In this document: piece by piece, positions 33,987 to 43,360 of the stretch
Layout of the letters: each line of letters begins with the position of its first letter
Numbering within the stretch: the stretch's first letter is position 1
NCBI GenBank assembly: GCA_021604545.1
Contig: BQJE01000002.1
Coordinates: forward strand, 348,339-412,338
Direction: 5' to 3'
Length of the DNA: 64,000 nucleotides
Source: Micavibrio sp.
GTDB taxonomy: Bacteria > Pseudomonadota > Alphaproteobacteria > Micavibrionales > Micavibrionaceae
Notes under the pieces: generated by a model
What the model was told of the DNA's origin: nothing
The model's input: only the letters and a program-made list of their open reading frames with translations
Database searches by the model: none
Made by a program: the position numbers and the translations under genes

Positions 33987-35359
33987 TGCGCATACAGATT
34001 CTAAGACAAATTTTTGACAGAGACGGGATCATTCCCATCAAGCGCCTTTTGCCAAAGACTCTGTTTGCGCGTTCGTTGCTTATTTTGGTGATGCCGGTTT
34101 TGCTGATACAGCTTATTACCACATTTGTTTTTTTTGATAGGCACTGGAACCGGATGACAAGCCGTCTGGCTTTTGCGGTATCAGGTGAGATTGCCACGAT
34201 AGCTTTACAAATTGAAAACGATCCATCGCCAGAAAATGTTCGGAATATTTCCAGCTATACGGCGTCCAGTCTTGATTTGCTAATAGGCTTTGATAAGGGA
34301 GCTATTCTTGAAATCGATCCTGTAGACAATAAAGGCGCTGTGTGGGGATCGATGGTGGCGGAAACGTTGGATAATGAAATCAGGAATCATATGGATCGGC
34401 CATTTCTTCTGGACGCAGATTTTGAGGAGAAATGGATGGAAGTTACAATCCAGCTTGAGAATGGCGTGCTGAGTGTTTCTTTGCCGCAAAGAAGGTTGTT
34501 CTCTTCTTCCAGTTATATCTTTTTAATCTGGATGATTGTGGTGTCAATTATTTTGCTGGCGATTGCGGTTTTATTTATGCGCAATCAAATTAGACCTATT
34601 CGCCGATTGGCGATTGCAGCTGAGCGCTTTGGTAAGGGGCGCGATGTCCATGCCTACAAGCTTGAAGGGGCGTCGGAAGTCCGTCAGGCGGGGCAGGCTT
34701 TTCTGGATATGCGCAAAAGAATCCAGCGACAGATAACGCAGCGTACGGAAATGCTGGCTGGTGTATCACATGATTTGCGTACGCCGCTGACACGGATGAA
34801 GCTACAGCTTGCTATGTTGGGCGACAGCCCGGATGTCGATGCGATGAAGAATGACCTCTCGGAGATGGAGCGTATGATCGAGGGATACCTTGAATTTGTA
34901 CGCGGTGAAGGCGGTGAGCAGGTTTCGATGGTTAATCTCGCTGACTTGTTACAGAAAGTAGCTGTATCCTCAAAACGTCAGGGGAGAGATCTTACGCTAG
35001 CAGGGAGTGAGGACATCAACATGATGCTCAGGCCTATGGCGTTTGAACGCTGCCTGACCAACCTGGTGAACAATGCAGGAAAATATGCGGACCATGTATG
35101 GATTGCGGCACGTAATATTGAGGATGGCGGCAAGATAGAAATTACTGTTGATGATAACGGTCCTGGTATCCCTGAGGACAAGTACGAAGACGTGTTTAAG
35201 CCGTTTTACCGCGTTGATAGTTCGCGCAATGTTGCAACGGGCGGTGTCGGGCTTGGTTTACCGATCGCGATGGATATTGTGCACAGTCATGGTGGCAAGA
35301 TATGGTTGGAAAAAAGCGGGCAGGGCGGGTTACGGGTGACGATTCACCTGCCGGTATAA
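33986..35359 (+). CDS. EnvZ-type sensor histidine kinase
   Basis: 457 aa. Membrane segments at about 29-50 and 176-198 bracket a 125-residue periplasmic sensor region. A HAMP domain (RNQIRPIRRLAIAAERFGKG...) is followed by the phospho-acceptor His262 in LAGVSHDLRTPLTRMKLQL, N box NLVNNAGKYADHV, G1 DDNGPGIPEDKYEDVFKPFYRVD and G2 GGVGLGLPIA. All catalytic motifs are intact. The ATG overlaps the response-regulator stop by one base. Confidence 0.96.
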   Translation: MRIQILRQIFDRDGIIPIKRLLPKTLFARSLLILVMPVLLIQLITTFVFFDRHWNRMTSRLAFAVSGEIATIALQIENDPSPENVRNISSYTASSLDLLIGFDKGAILEIDPVDNKGAVWGSMVAETLDNEIRNHMDRPFLLDADFEEKWMEVTIQLENGVLSVSLPQRRLFSSSSYIFLIWMIVVSIILLAIAVLFMRNQIRPIRRLAIAAERFGKGRDVHAYKLEGASEVRQAGQAFLDMRKRIQRQITQRTEMLAGVSHDLRTPLTRMKLQLAMLGDSPDVDAMKNDLSEMERMIEGYLEFVRGEGGEQVSMVNLADLLQKVAVSSKRQGRDLTLAGSEDINMMLRPMAFERCLTNLVNNAGKYADHVWIAARNIEDGGKIEITVDDNGPGIPEDKYEDVFKPFYRVDSSRNVATGGVGLGLPIAMDIVHSHGGKIWLEKSGQGGLRVTIHLPV

Positions 35360-35382
35360 GGTCTCTAGTGGACCCACCAAAA

Positions 35383-35838
35383 TTAGGCTGCTTTTTTCTG
35401 TTGTGTTTTCTCAGCAACAGAACCTTTAATCTCAGTCATGCTGGCACTGACGCGCTTATTAATAATTTTGCTGGCTTCGTTATTGGACTTGCTGGCCATT
35501 TCCGAGAGCTCTTGTAGATTGGTTATGGTGCGCTCATAAATTGCCTTGAACAGTTCAGCATTTTTAGAGAATTTTTCCTCTGGTGTGCCTTCACCCATAA
35601 ATTCTTTGGCAATGATAGAGTTGTCTTCGACAATCTGGGACATGATCGCGGCTTGCCTTTGGGCGATGGCCTGAAAGCCTTCCATCGTAAGTTGCTGTGC
35701 CTTACTTAGGGCCTGCATGTTCTTGCGTTGGGTATCCATGAGGCTTGTCATATCAAAAGGCAGGTTCTGATATTGCTCAAAAGCCTTGGTAAAATCGTTT
35801 TGAGAAAAGAACTCAGAAAAAGGATTGTTTTTTGCCAT
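35383..35838 (-). CDS. phaP: Phasin family protein (PHA granule-associated)
   Basis: 151 aa, helical, no membrane segment. The phasin_2 pattern is visible: FDMTSLMDTQRKNMQALSKAQQLTMEGFQAIAQRQAAIMSQIVED, with an amphipathic central helix, and an Ala/Lys-rich end (KTQQKKAA). Phasins coat polyhydroxyalkanoate granules; the PHA enzymes are at 51-55 kb of this window. GGGGG precedes the ATG. The upstream gap (35839-36164) holds a TTGCATCGCAA palindrome, a likely PhaR site. Confidence 0.9.
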   Translation of the reverse strand: MAKNNPFSEFFSQNDFTKAFEQYQNLPFDMTSLMDTQRKNMQALSKAQQLTMEGFQAIAQRQAAIMSQIVEDNSIIAKEFMGEGTPEEKFSKNAELFKAIYERTITNLQELSEMASKSNNEASKIINKRVSASMTEIKGSVAEKTQQKKAA

Positions 35839-35966
35839 AGTGGCCCCCTTATAAGTAGATCAAACCAGTCCTCTCCGATTACGCCGAGTGGGTCAAGAAA
35901 TACGCCTAAAGCTTAAGGCTGTCAAGCTGCATGGGAGCTTGGTTTCCACTGTATAGAAACAGTATG

Positions 35967-35977
35967 TTGCATCGCAA
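35967..35977 (-). promoter_or_regulatory. Candidate PhaR operator upstream of the phasin gene
   Basis: TTGC-ATC-GCAA is a perfect palindrome, matching the TGC-N3-GCA arrangement described for PhaR sites in alphaproteobacteria. The 326-bp gap 35839-36164 also holds ACTGT-N6-ACAGT (35948-35963), AT-rich promoter-like sequence, and a T-rich tract near 36045; I see no gene in it. Confidence 0.5.
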
Positions 35978-36164
35978 TATTTAGAATTTGAATAGAGCTT
36001 TGTTTTAAAACACAATATTTAACGTTCTTTTTGTATAAAAACCCGCTTTTTTTGCAAAAATTAGCAATGTTTTAATGGCTTTCCGTCATTTTCACATATA
36101 GGGGGAAGTTTTGGGCTTTTTTTGCCCGAGGCTTTGCCGACTATATTTTGAGAGCTAAAAAGTT

Positions 36165-38783
36165 ATGGCACAAAGAAAAAAAATTGCAACGGATGCGGGT
36201 CCGGGCACCAACCCTGATGGGATATGGTATTCATCCTATCTCCCGCAGATAACGATATTGCTCACCGGCGTCATTTTGACGGTGGTGGCGTTTGCTATTT
36301 TAAATATTTTTATACAGGGGCAGGTAAGTGAAGAGCATAGTCGTATAACACAAAGCGCTGCCGATGTTTTGATTGAAGGTACGGCCAATCTTAGGCGTTC
36401 TGTGCATATGGCCGCAACAATTCTATCTTTGCCGGAGGAATATGCTGATAGTGCTTCTCGTTCTGGTCTGGCCAAGCAGGTCAGAGATGTGGCGCCGAGT
36501 CTTAATCGTTTTGATCAGGTCATCTGGTTATATGAGACCCGTCCTGGCATATGGCAGTTTAACAACGTTTATCTGCGCACGAGTAGTGGCCATCAAACTA
36601 TTGTACCCAATCGGGTGTTTATTTCTCATATCGTCAAATCGAATTTCTTTGCGCATGACAAGGTTCACACAATTACAGACTTCCCCGGTTTGAATTTTTC
36701 TAAAAATCAGGAAACAAAATGGGCTTTGTCTAATCCTTTTGCCGTTGTTAAAGCTGTTAAGGTTGACGATTCATCAGCCGGCATTGTGATTGGCTTTAGC
36801 AGAATTGAGTCCGTTTTAGGACAATCATGGCTGGAGAAAAGTGCAATTTTGTCACAAATAACTGTACGTGATGCTGACAACGCCAAACGCATCTATTACA
36901 GGGATTATAGTCAAGAAAGTAATCGTAAAGCATCAGCTATCGCTCATAGCTATGAGTATATGATCGGGGAATCAAAGTGGAGCGCGACCCTGGAATTTTT
37001 CAACAACCAAGAAGTGGGTATGCTTAAGAAAATGCCCCTTATGGTCATTGCATTTGGTCTCATTCTAACCATGGTAGGGACGATGTATGTCCATAACAGC
37101 CAGAGTCAATCAAGTACTCTAACGGCTATGAACAGGCAGCTTGAACAAAAGAATCTGGAGCTTAAGACTGAAGTGGGGGAAAGAGAGCGTCTCAACAAGG
37201 TCATCCGCAGGGCTGAAAAAGAGAACAGGGCGATTATCAATTCCGTGACCGATATTATATTTGAGGTCAGCACGGATGGAAAAATTCTTTTCCTCAATAA
37301 TACATGGCACAAGATTACAGGATTCACTCCTAAGCAATCTGTTGGGCACGACCTTTTTTCGATGTTGCATCCGCAAGATCAGGAGCAGCAGCGCCAGGAT
37401 TTTCAACTTCTGGTTCATGCGCAGAAGCAAACATATAGGGCCTTCACCCGTCTACGTATGGCTGACGGCACATTTCGGTCAGTGGAGATGGCGATGTCGA
37501 TGATCCACCGGGATGAAAGTAAAAGGTTGCGGGTTGTTGGCACCTTTACTGATGTAGAAGAACGTCGCCGTGCTGAAAGAGCGCTGGCAGAAGCAGAGAA
37601 AAAGTACAGGACCATTGTTGAGCATGCGGCTGGCGGGATTTATCAACTTACGCCTGAAGGGATATATCTTGCGGTCAATCCGGCTATGGCCCGCGTTTTG
37701 GGTTATGAGTCACGTGAGGAGATCGTGCGCGTTAATGCCAATGATGCTGTTTATGTAGATAAGGAAGAGCGTGAGGCTTTTAGACAAAAACTTGAGGAGC
37801 GGGGGGTTATTAGCAATTACGAAACCCAAGTACGTAAAAAAGACGGCACACATGTATGGATTAATGAGAATGCCAGGCTGGTACGGGATGAGACTGGCCA
37901 CGTTCTTTATTACGAGGGCAGTATTGAAGATATTACACAACGCAAGCAAGCAGAAATGGCACTACGTGAGGCCAAGCATCAATCTGATATTGCCAACCGG
38001 GCAAAATCAGAATTCCTTGCTAATATGAGCCATGAGTTGCGTACGCCACTAAATGCAATTATCGGCTTTTCCGAGATTATTAAAAATGAGGTTCTTGGTC
38101 CGGTTGGTCAAAAAGCCTATTGGGAATATGCGCGTGATATCTACGATAGCGGCAAGGGCTTGCTGACGATTATCAATGAAATTCTGGATATTGCTAAAAT
38201 TGAGTCCGGTGATCGTCAGCTCAATGACTCAGTCGTAGATATGAGTGAAATTGTGGCAACTGCCATGGACATCATAGCCTCCAAGGCTGGATCTGGCTAT
38301 ATTACAGTGACAAATAATACGCAGGATATGCCGAATGTCATAGGGGAGGCGTTAGCTCTCAAGCAGGTGGCCTTGAACCTGCTGTCCAATGCGGTGAAGT
38401 TCACTCCCAATGGAGGAAGCGTTACGATTTCATCAGAAATTGATGGTCAAGGACAGCTGCGCCTGTCCTTTACGGATACCGGAATTGGATTGAGTGAAGA
38501 AGAAATTGAAAAGGCTCTTTCGCCATTCGGGCAGATTGATAATGCGCTGGATCGTGAAGGATCTGGAACGGGTTTGGGGCTGACACTAGTAAATTCAATG
38601 ATGTTGCTACACGACGGCAAGCTGGAGATATTCTCTGAAAAAAGTGTTGGTACCACAGCAGCAGTTGTATTCCCAGCCGAAAGGGTTTCACCCAAGAAAG
38701 AAGAAAAGAAGAAACAGCAGGATAGTGATGAACCATCCGATCATACTGATTTGGATGATATGGAAGGGGCAGATGTTTTTTAA
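36165..38783 (+). CDS. Membrane-bound PAS-PAS sensor histidine kinase (orphan)
   Basis: 872 aa. Membrane segments at about 27-50 and 286-306 enclose an extracytoplasmic sensor domain (CHASE-like by position). A coiled stretch (QLEQKNLELKTEVGERERLNKVI) leads into two PAS/PAC units at roughly 350-465 and 475-600 (ILFLNNTWHKITGF; GIYLAVNPAMARVLGYESREE; EDITQRKQAE). The HisKA domain has phospho-acceptor His623 in FLANMSHELRTPLNAIIGFSEII. The ATPase domain has the N box LLSNAVKFTPNGGSV, FTDTGIGLSEEEI and GTGLGLTLVN. A Lys/Asp/Glu-rich tail ends the protein. No receiver or response regulator is adjacent, so its partner is elsewhere. The sequence is of the PleC/DivJ-like general class. Confidence 0.93.
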   Translation: MAQRKKIATDAGPGTNPDGIWYSSYLPQITILLTGVILTVVAFAILNIFIQGQVSEEHSRITQSAADVLIEGTANLRRSVHMAATILSLPEEYADSASRSGLAKQVRDVAPSLNRFDQVIWLYETRPGIWQFNNVYLRTSSGHQTIVPNRVFISHIVKSNFFAHDKVHTITDFPGLNFSKNQETKWALSNPFAVVKAVKVDDSSAGIVIGFSRIESVLGQSWLEKSAILSQITVRDADNAKRIYYRDYSQESNRKASAIAHSYEYMIGESKWSATLEFFNNQEVGMLKKMPLMVIAFGLILTMVGTMYVHNSQSQSSTLTAMNRQLEQKNLELKTEVGERERLNKVIRRAEKENRAIINSVTDIIFEVSTDGKILFLNNTWHKITGFTPKQSVGHDLFSMLHPQDQEQQRQDFQLLVHAQKQTYRAFTRLRMADGTFRSVEMAMSMIHRDESKRLRVVGTFTDVEERRRAERALAEAEKKYRTIVEHAAGGIYQLTPEGIYLAVNPAMARVLGYESREEIVRVNANDAVYVDKEEREAFRQKLEERGVISNYETQVRKKDGTHVWINENARLVRDETGHVLYYEGSIEDITQRKQAEMALREAKHQSDIANRAKSEFLANMSHELRTPLNAIIGFSEIIKNEVLGPVGQKAYWEYARDIYDSGKGLLTIINEILDIAKIESGDRQLNDSVVDMSEIVATAMDIIASKAGSGYITVTNNTQDMPNVIGEALALKQVALNLLSNAVKFTPNGGSVTISSEIDGQGQLRLSFTDTGIGLSEEEIEKALSPFGQIDNALDREGSGTGLGLTLVNSMMLLHDGKLEIFSEKSVGTTAAVVFPAERVSPKKEEKKKQQDSDEPSDHTDLDDMEGADVF

Positions 38784-38789
38784 AACGGC

Positions 38790-39410
38790 TCATAGGCTTT
38801 CCTGCTTCATTAAAATATTCTGACTTTCTTCCTGATCTATATTCAAAACGAAACGTACCGTATCAAATGAAAACCCTGCTCGAGCAAGGGTTGCCATGAA
38901 TTGCTCATGGGTTTTCTTGCCATTGGTTGCAAACGGGCCGATTTTCTTGCGACGGCAAAAGATAAGCGCTGCGCGCTTTTCGGCATCTGAGTCCCCGCCC
39001 GGTGCAAAATCACGGTCATGTGCACCGAGGGCGTGTAAAGTCGTATCTTGTTCAATTCCTTTTTGCGCCAGCTTTGCAACAATGGCTCTTTGCGACAGGC
39101 CACGTCGACGCAAGGAAGTGACCATGCCCCGTACATAAGCCGCGTCATCCAAAAGCCCTGTTTGTTCGAATTTATCAGCCAGTTGATTGACCAGTGCGGC
39201 GCATGCGTCGAAGTCCTGGTCTTCGTGGTGCATACAAGACTTTCTGACTTTGCGAAGCATGACGCTGCGAAAATGCGCCTTGCCAGCAGCGAAGCGTTGC
39301 AGATAATACAGACCCGAATTGTGCAGGTAGGTTTCCGTGATCTTTTTTGGGACACGCTTTGCGGGCCTGTCAGGCTTGCTATTCCGCTTGGAATCTCTAT
39401 CTATGGTCAT
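38790..39410 (-). CDS. recX: RecX family regulator of RecA
   Basis: Binds RecA filaments and limits their extension. Three-helix repeats are visible: YLQRFAAGKAHFRSVMLRKVRKS, LLDDAAYVRGMVTSLRRRGLSQRAIVAKLAQKGIE, and the C-terminal repeat KIGPFATN...FMATLARAGFSFDTVRFVLN. I chose the ATG at 39410 (MTIDRDSK), with AAGGAAAG upstream, over one eight codons earlier, because the earlier one leaves 3 bp to the divergent gene. 206 aa; the N-terminus is basic. Not next to recA here. Confidence 0.9.
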   Translation of the reverse strand: MTIDRDSKRNSKPDRPAKRVPKKITETYLHNSGLYYLQRFAAGKAHFRSVMLRKVRKSCMHHEDQDFDACAALVNQLADKFEQTGLLDDAAYVRGMVTSLRRRGLSQRAIVAKLAQKGIEQDTTLHALGAHDRDFAPGGDSDAEKRAALIFCRRKKIGPFATNGKKTHEQFMATLARAGFSFDTVRFVLNIDQEESQNILMKQESL

Positions 39411-39437
39411 GAACGTAACTTTCCTTAGGCTCATATT

Positions 39438-40244
39438 ATGTCAGACACGCAGCGCGACTTACAACCCCGGAAAATCATCGGTATTAACCGGGTGGGGCTC
39501 TATACGCTGATCCATAAGGAAGTTGGGAGGTTTATGAGCGTTTATCTGCAAACGCTGGCCGCGCCGGTGATAACCACTTTGCTGTTTTATACGATTTTTG
39601 CGCTGGCATTTGGTGGCCTAACACGGACAATTGGCGGGGTTTCCTTCATGGAATTTTTAGCGCCGGGACTGATTATGATGACTATGGTGCAAAACGCTTT
39701 CGCTAATAGTTCTTCCTCGATTGTGATTGCCAAGATGCAGGGCAATATCGTTGATGTCCTGATGCCGCCATTATCGGCTGGTGAGCTTTACACAGGCTAT
39801 ATTCTGGGTAGCGTTATTCGCGGTCTAGCAGTTGGCCTTGTTACGGCGCTGGTGATGGCTTTGTTTGTGCCCATTCATATTCATTCTTTTGCCGTGGTCA
39901 TTATTTTTGCCGTTCTTGGCAATATGTTGTTGGGTTCGCTGGGGATTGCAGCCGGGATATGGGCGGAGAAATTTGACCACGTGGCGACAGTAACCAATTT
40001 CATTATTACGCCTCTGACGTTTTTATCGGGCACGTTTTATTCCGTGGAACAGTTGCCCGGACTTTGGCGGGTGGTTGCCGATTATAATCCATTTTTCTAC
40101 ATGATCGATGGGTTCCGTGCCGGGTTTATTGGTCATGCCGATAGTAATATTGTTGTCGGTATTGCCATTCTTGTGGCCATAAATGTGGTGCTGATGGCCC
40201 TATGTCTGTGGATGATCAGGACTGGTTACAAGATCAAGAGTTAG
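39438..40244 (+). CDS. ABC-2 type transporter permease
   Basis: 268 aa, about six membrane helices. The segment EFLAPGLIMMTMVQNAFANSSSSIVIAKMQGNIVDVLMPPLSAGELYTGYILGS and the NFIITPLTFLSGTFYSVEQLPG region are typical of the YadH/NodJ-like ABC-2 permeases that export lipids, polysaccharides or drugs. No ATPase gene is adjacent, so the partner must lie elsewhere. Cargo cannot be deduced. Divergent from recX and 33 bp before hslO. Confidence 0.92.
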   Translation: MSDTQRDLQPRKIIGINRVGLYTLIHKEVGRFMSVYLQTLAAPVITTLLFYTIFALAFGGLTRTIGGVSFMEFLAPGLIMMTMVQNAFANSSSSIVIAKMQGNIVDVLMPPLSAGELYTGYILGSVIRGLAVGLVTALVMALFVPIHIHSFAVVIIFAVLGNMLLGSLGIAAGIWAEKFDHVATVTNFIITPLTFLSGTFYSVEQLPGLWRVVADYNPFFYMIDGFRAGFIGHADSNIVVGIAILVAINVVLMALCLWMIRTGYKIKS

Positions 40245-40277
40245 AATTGCCCTCGATTTTCATGTTAAAATAAAGAG

Positions 40278-41258
40278 ATGGAACAAGAAGATTCTGATCG
40301 GCCCGATGACAACGTTATTCAGACATTTCAACTGGAAACTTCGCAGTTGCGCGGCCGCATTGTAAGGCTTGGCGCTACCCTTAATGATATCGTAGAGCCG
40401 CATCAATATCCGCAGCCCGTGGCACATCTGGTGGCAGAAACCGTAACGTTGGCAGCACTGCTCTCTTCCATGATTAAATATGACGGCATTTTTACGCTGC
40501 AGGCGCAGGGCGATGGCCCGGTAAAGATGATTGTCGCGGATGTAACCTCGGAGGGTCAGATACGGGGTTGTGCTCACTTTGACGAGGAAAGGCTGGAGCA
40601 TAGCTGGAAACAGCTTGAGGCGTTAAAGCGTACGGAAAAGTCACAAAATAATTTTGCGCAGTTGCTGGGCAAAGGCTATATCGCGTTTACCGTTGATCAA
40701 GGCGACGAAACGGATTGTCATCAGGGGATTGTTGATCTAAAGGGGCATTCGATGGTGGAGTGTGTGCAGCATTACTTTACGCAATCAGAGCAGATCGGTA
40801 CCGGTATTAAGATGGCGGTGGGCAAGCGCGACGATGTGTGGCGCTCTGGCGGGGTTATGCTTCAACATATGCCGGAAGATGAGCAAAACCCTGAAAGCGG
40901 TGCCGGTAATATTAATGAAGATGACTGGCGGCGCTCAATGATTTTACTTGATAGTTGCACCGAGGATGAGTTTTTGTCTCCTGATTTGCATTCCAATATT
41001 GTGCTTATGCGCCTGTTTCATGAAGAGGGCATCAGGGTTTATGCGCCACATACGGTCGAAAAGGCCTGTCGTTGCAGTGAGGAAAAGGTTGAGAATGTCC
41101 TGGCGATGATGCCAAAGGAAGATCGCGACTATATGGCGGTAGAGGGAGAGATTATTATGCACTGTGAGTTCTGTAGTCAGGATTATATTTTCGACGCCAA
41201 AGCATTCGAGAAAAAACTGAAACAACGCCAGAAAGAGACTGAGAAAGAAACGGTCTAA
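40278..41258 (+). CDS. hslO: Redox-regulated chaperone Hsp33
   Basis: Holdase chaperone activated by oxidation. The N-terminal core carries RGRIVRLGATLNDIVEPHQYPQPVAHLVAETVTLAALLSSMIKYDGIFTLQAQGDGPV and the YIAFTVDQG segment. The C-terminal redox switch has the zinc Cys set C264-R-C266 and C296-E-F-C299, all four present. 326 aa, somewhat longer than E. coli (292). Its stop overlaps the convergent trkH stop by 4 bp. Confidence 0.96.
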   Translation: MEQEDSDRPDDNVIQTFQLETSQLRGRIVRLGATLNDIVEPHQYPQPVAHLVAETVTLAALLSSMIKYDGIFTLQAQGDGPVKMIVADVTSEGQIRGCAHFDEERLEHSWKQLEALKRTEKSQNNFAQLLGKGYIAFTVDQGDETDCHQGIVDLKGHSMVECVQHYFTQSEQIGTGIKMAVGKRDDVWRSGGVMLQHMPEDEQNPESGAGNINEDDWRRSMILLDSCTEDEFLSPDLHSNIVLMRLFHEEGIRVYAPHTVEKACRCSEEKVENVLAMMPKEDRDYMAVEGEIIMHCEFCSQDYIFDAKAFEKKLKQRQKETEKETV

Positions 41259-42694
41259 TGCTTCCAGAAATGCGGGGAGAGCAGGACAAGGACGGTAAAG
41301 AGCTCAAGCCGTCCCAGCAGCATCCCTGCACTTAAAATCCATTTTGCGCTGTCGGGGAGGTGTTTGAACGTACCGCCAGGGCCAATTTCGCCCAGGCCAG
41401 GCCCAACATTGGATATGGATGTCACGGCGCCGGACATCGCCTCAAGAAAACCCAACCCAACATAAGACAGGGCAATTGCTAACACCGAAAAGCATAATGC
41501 ATAAAGAAAGAAAAAGCTCATGACGGAAATTGGTACGTCTTTGGGGATCGGGTTGCCGTTATAATGGGGAATAAAAACGCCGTGGGGGTGGAGTAGTTTT
41601 TTAACCTGCACACTAGAGATTGCGTAAAGAACCTGAAAACGGAAGATTTTAATGCCGCAGGTCGTTGAGCCGGCACAACCGCCGACCACCATCAGAAAGA
41701 AGAACATACTGACCGCAAAGCCGCCCCAAAGATTGTAATCGCCGTTGCTGTATCCCGTTCCGGTGATAATGGAAACAACATTAAAGGTGGCGCGTCGCAG
41801 GGCCTCAAGAAATGGGGTGTCTGCCTGAAACACCAGATAGGATACGGTAACAATGATCGCCAGCGTGACGATGGACAGAAACCAGCGGACCTGCGAGTCG
41901 TTTAACAATGGTTTTAAATTTCCGCGCACGGCTTTCAGGTAAAGCACGAAGGGCAGGCTTCCCAGTATCATGAAAATAATAGCAACAAGCTCGGTCCATG
42001 CGCGGTCGTAATTGGCAAAGGATGAGTCAAAGGTTGAAAACCCGCCTGTGGCAATGGTGGTCATCGCATGGGCAACGGCGTCAAAAGTCCCAAGACCGGT
42101 AAACATATAAGCGGCAGCGCAAAGAACCGTCAGGCCGAGATAGAGGATACCGATGGAACTGGCGAGTTGGGCCGCGCGGGGCAGGGCTTTTTCGCTTTCA
42201 GAAGACTCTGTGCGGAAAAGTTGCATGCCGCCAACTTTCAGGAACGGCAGGACGGACAGGGCCATCACAATAATCCCGATGCCGCCAAGCCATTGCAAAA
42301 TAGCGCGCCAGAGTAAAATTCCGGGTGGTGCGCTGTCGAGGCCGACGATTACGGTGGAACCGGTGGTGGTGATTCCTGACATTGCTTCAAAGAAGGCATC
42401 GGTATAACTCATTTCCAGCTCAGATAAACAAAACGGAAGCGCTGCGAATGTGGCAAGGCTGAGCCAACTGAGGACCGTTAGAAGAAAAGCCTGTCGTATA
42501 GAAATTGAAAAGGTCTTGCCGGCATTGCTAAGGACCAGAGAGCCACCGAAAAAGGCTGTGATGATGATGCAGACGAAGAAGACCTGCCAGTCGGAGTAAC
42601 CGGTATACATATCGGCCAGCATCGGTAGCACCATGCTGACTGACATGATGGAGAGAAAAATTCCGATAACGTAAAAGACGGGGCGTAGATCCAA
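41255..42694 (-). CDS. trkH: TrkH family potassium uptake protein
   Basis: Membrane subunit of the Trk potassium channel/transporter, gated by TrkA. Four M1-P-M2 units are visible by their selectivity-filter strands, for example MSGITTTGSTV, TTIATGGFSTFDSS, SIITGTGYSNGDY and SISNVGPGLGEIG. The usual family start is M-x-LRPV; here it corresponds to the TTG at 42694 (LDLRPVFYVIG), with GGAAG upstream. In-frame codons before it are leader, not protein: they form one side of the long hairpin at 42710-42792. 479 aa from this start, matching family length. Confidence 0.93.
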   Translation of the reverse strand: MDLRPVFYVIGIFLSIMSVSMVLPMLADMYTGYSDWQVFFVCIIITAFFGGSLVLSNAGKTFSISIRQAFLLTVLSWLSLATFAALPFCLSELEMSYTDAFFEAMSGITTTGSTVIVGLDSAPPGILLWRAILQWLGGIGIIVMALSVLPFLKVGGMQLFRTESSESEKALPRAAQLASSIGILYLGLTVLCAAAYMFTGLGTFDAVAHAMTTIATGGFSTFDSSFANYDRAWTELVAIIFMILGSLPFVLYLKAVRGNLKPLLNDSQVRWFLSIVTLAIIVTVSYLVFQADTPFLEALRRATFNVVSIITGTGYSNGDYNLWGGFAVSMFFFLMVVGGCAGSTTCGIKIFRFQVLYAISSVQVKKLLHPHGVFIPHYNGNPIPKDVPISVMSFFFLYALCFSVLAIALSYVGLGFLEAMSGAVTSISNVGPGLGEIGPGGTFKHLPDSAKWILSAGMLLGRLELFTVLVLLSPHFWKH

Positions 42695-42709
42695 GGTATA
42701 GTCACTTCC

Positions 42710-42792
42710 TTTTACTTTTGCAGTGCGTTGCCGCGCTCCTAAGGTAGCTAATCCAGTACCTGTCGTCGCCTGCGTCTGCTGCAAAAGTAAAA
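42710..42792 (-). ncRNA. Candidate structured 5' leader of trkH
   Basis: CTGCAAAAGTAAAA (42779-42792) and TTTTACTTTTGCAG (42710-42723) form a perfect 14-bp helix enclosing 55 nt. Inside, on the minus strand, AGGTA...TACCT and GCG-CGGCAA-CGC can make two hairpins, giving a three-way junction. The 3' arm directly abuts the trkH Shine-Dalgarno GGAAG. No riboswitch class that I know fits the sequence; a simple DNA repeat remains possible. Confidence 0.5.
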
Positions 42793-42856
42793 TCAAGCGA
42801 CAATGGAGCTCGAAGGTATTTTACCATAGAGAGGTGAAGGGGTAAATGCGTACTGC

Positions 42857-43249
42857 CTAGTGCATAATCGCGTTCTGGTGTGGACTGTCGAGAGAAAAAG
42901 CCGGGATATCAACAGTGAACATCTCGCCTTCTCCATTTTTCATGGTGTAGTTGCCGACCATCATACCTCCCGGTGTGTTCAAGGGTGCGCCACTGGTGTA
43001 AGCGTAACTTTTTCCTGGCTCAACAAATGGCTGTTCACCAATAACACCTTCGCCGGAAATTTCCTGGGTGAGGCCGGCTGAATCTGTAATCTGCCAAAAT
43101 CTTTTGTGAAGTTGCACGCTTTCACTACCGTTATTCTGAATGAGAATGTGATAAGCCCAAAAATAACGATTATTGCCGGGAGAAGATTCTTCCTCCAGAT
43201 AAACGGGCTCAACACTGACAGTGATATCTTTTGTTGTTTGTTTATACAC
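42857..43249 (-). CDS. apaG: ApaG family protein (CorD)
   Basis: 130 aa, all-beta fibronectin-III-like fold. Signature blocks: ITVSVEPVYLEEESSPGNNRYFWAYHILIQNNG, VQLHKRFWQITDSAG, GEGVIGEQPFVEPGKSYAYTSGAPLNTPGGMMVGNYTM. ApaG is implicated in divalent cation resistance and AppppA-related phenotypes; biochemical role unsettled. Complete and normal length. It precedes trkH on the same strand with 160 bp between the genes, most of it the leader element. Confidence 0.96.
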   Translation of the reverse strand: MYKQTTKDITVSVEPVYLEEESSPGNNRYFWAYHILIQNNGSESVQLHKRFWQITDSAGLTQEISGEGVIGEQPFVEPGKSYAYTSGAPLNTPGGMMVGNYTMKNGEGEMFTVDIPAFSLDSPHQNAIMH

Positions 43250-43360
43250 CTGATTTCCTTTTGGATGTTTAGAGCGTGATTCTTACCAATATTATACGCG
43301 CCCTCAATGTCTTTGTCAGGGCCGAACCGGTACATATAAACAGGTATAAAAAAACGGCAA

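Noticed and set aside
42695..42796. 34-residue N-terminal extension of TrkH from a TTG at 42796
   Set aside because: Coincides with both arms of a 14-bp hairpin; TrkH proteins start at the LDLRPV segment.
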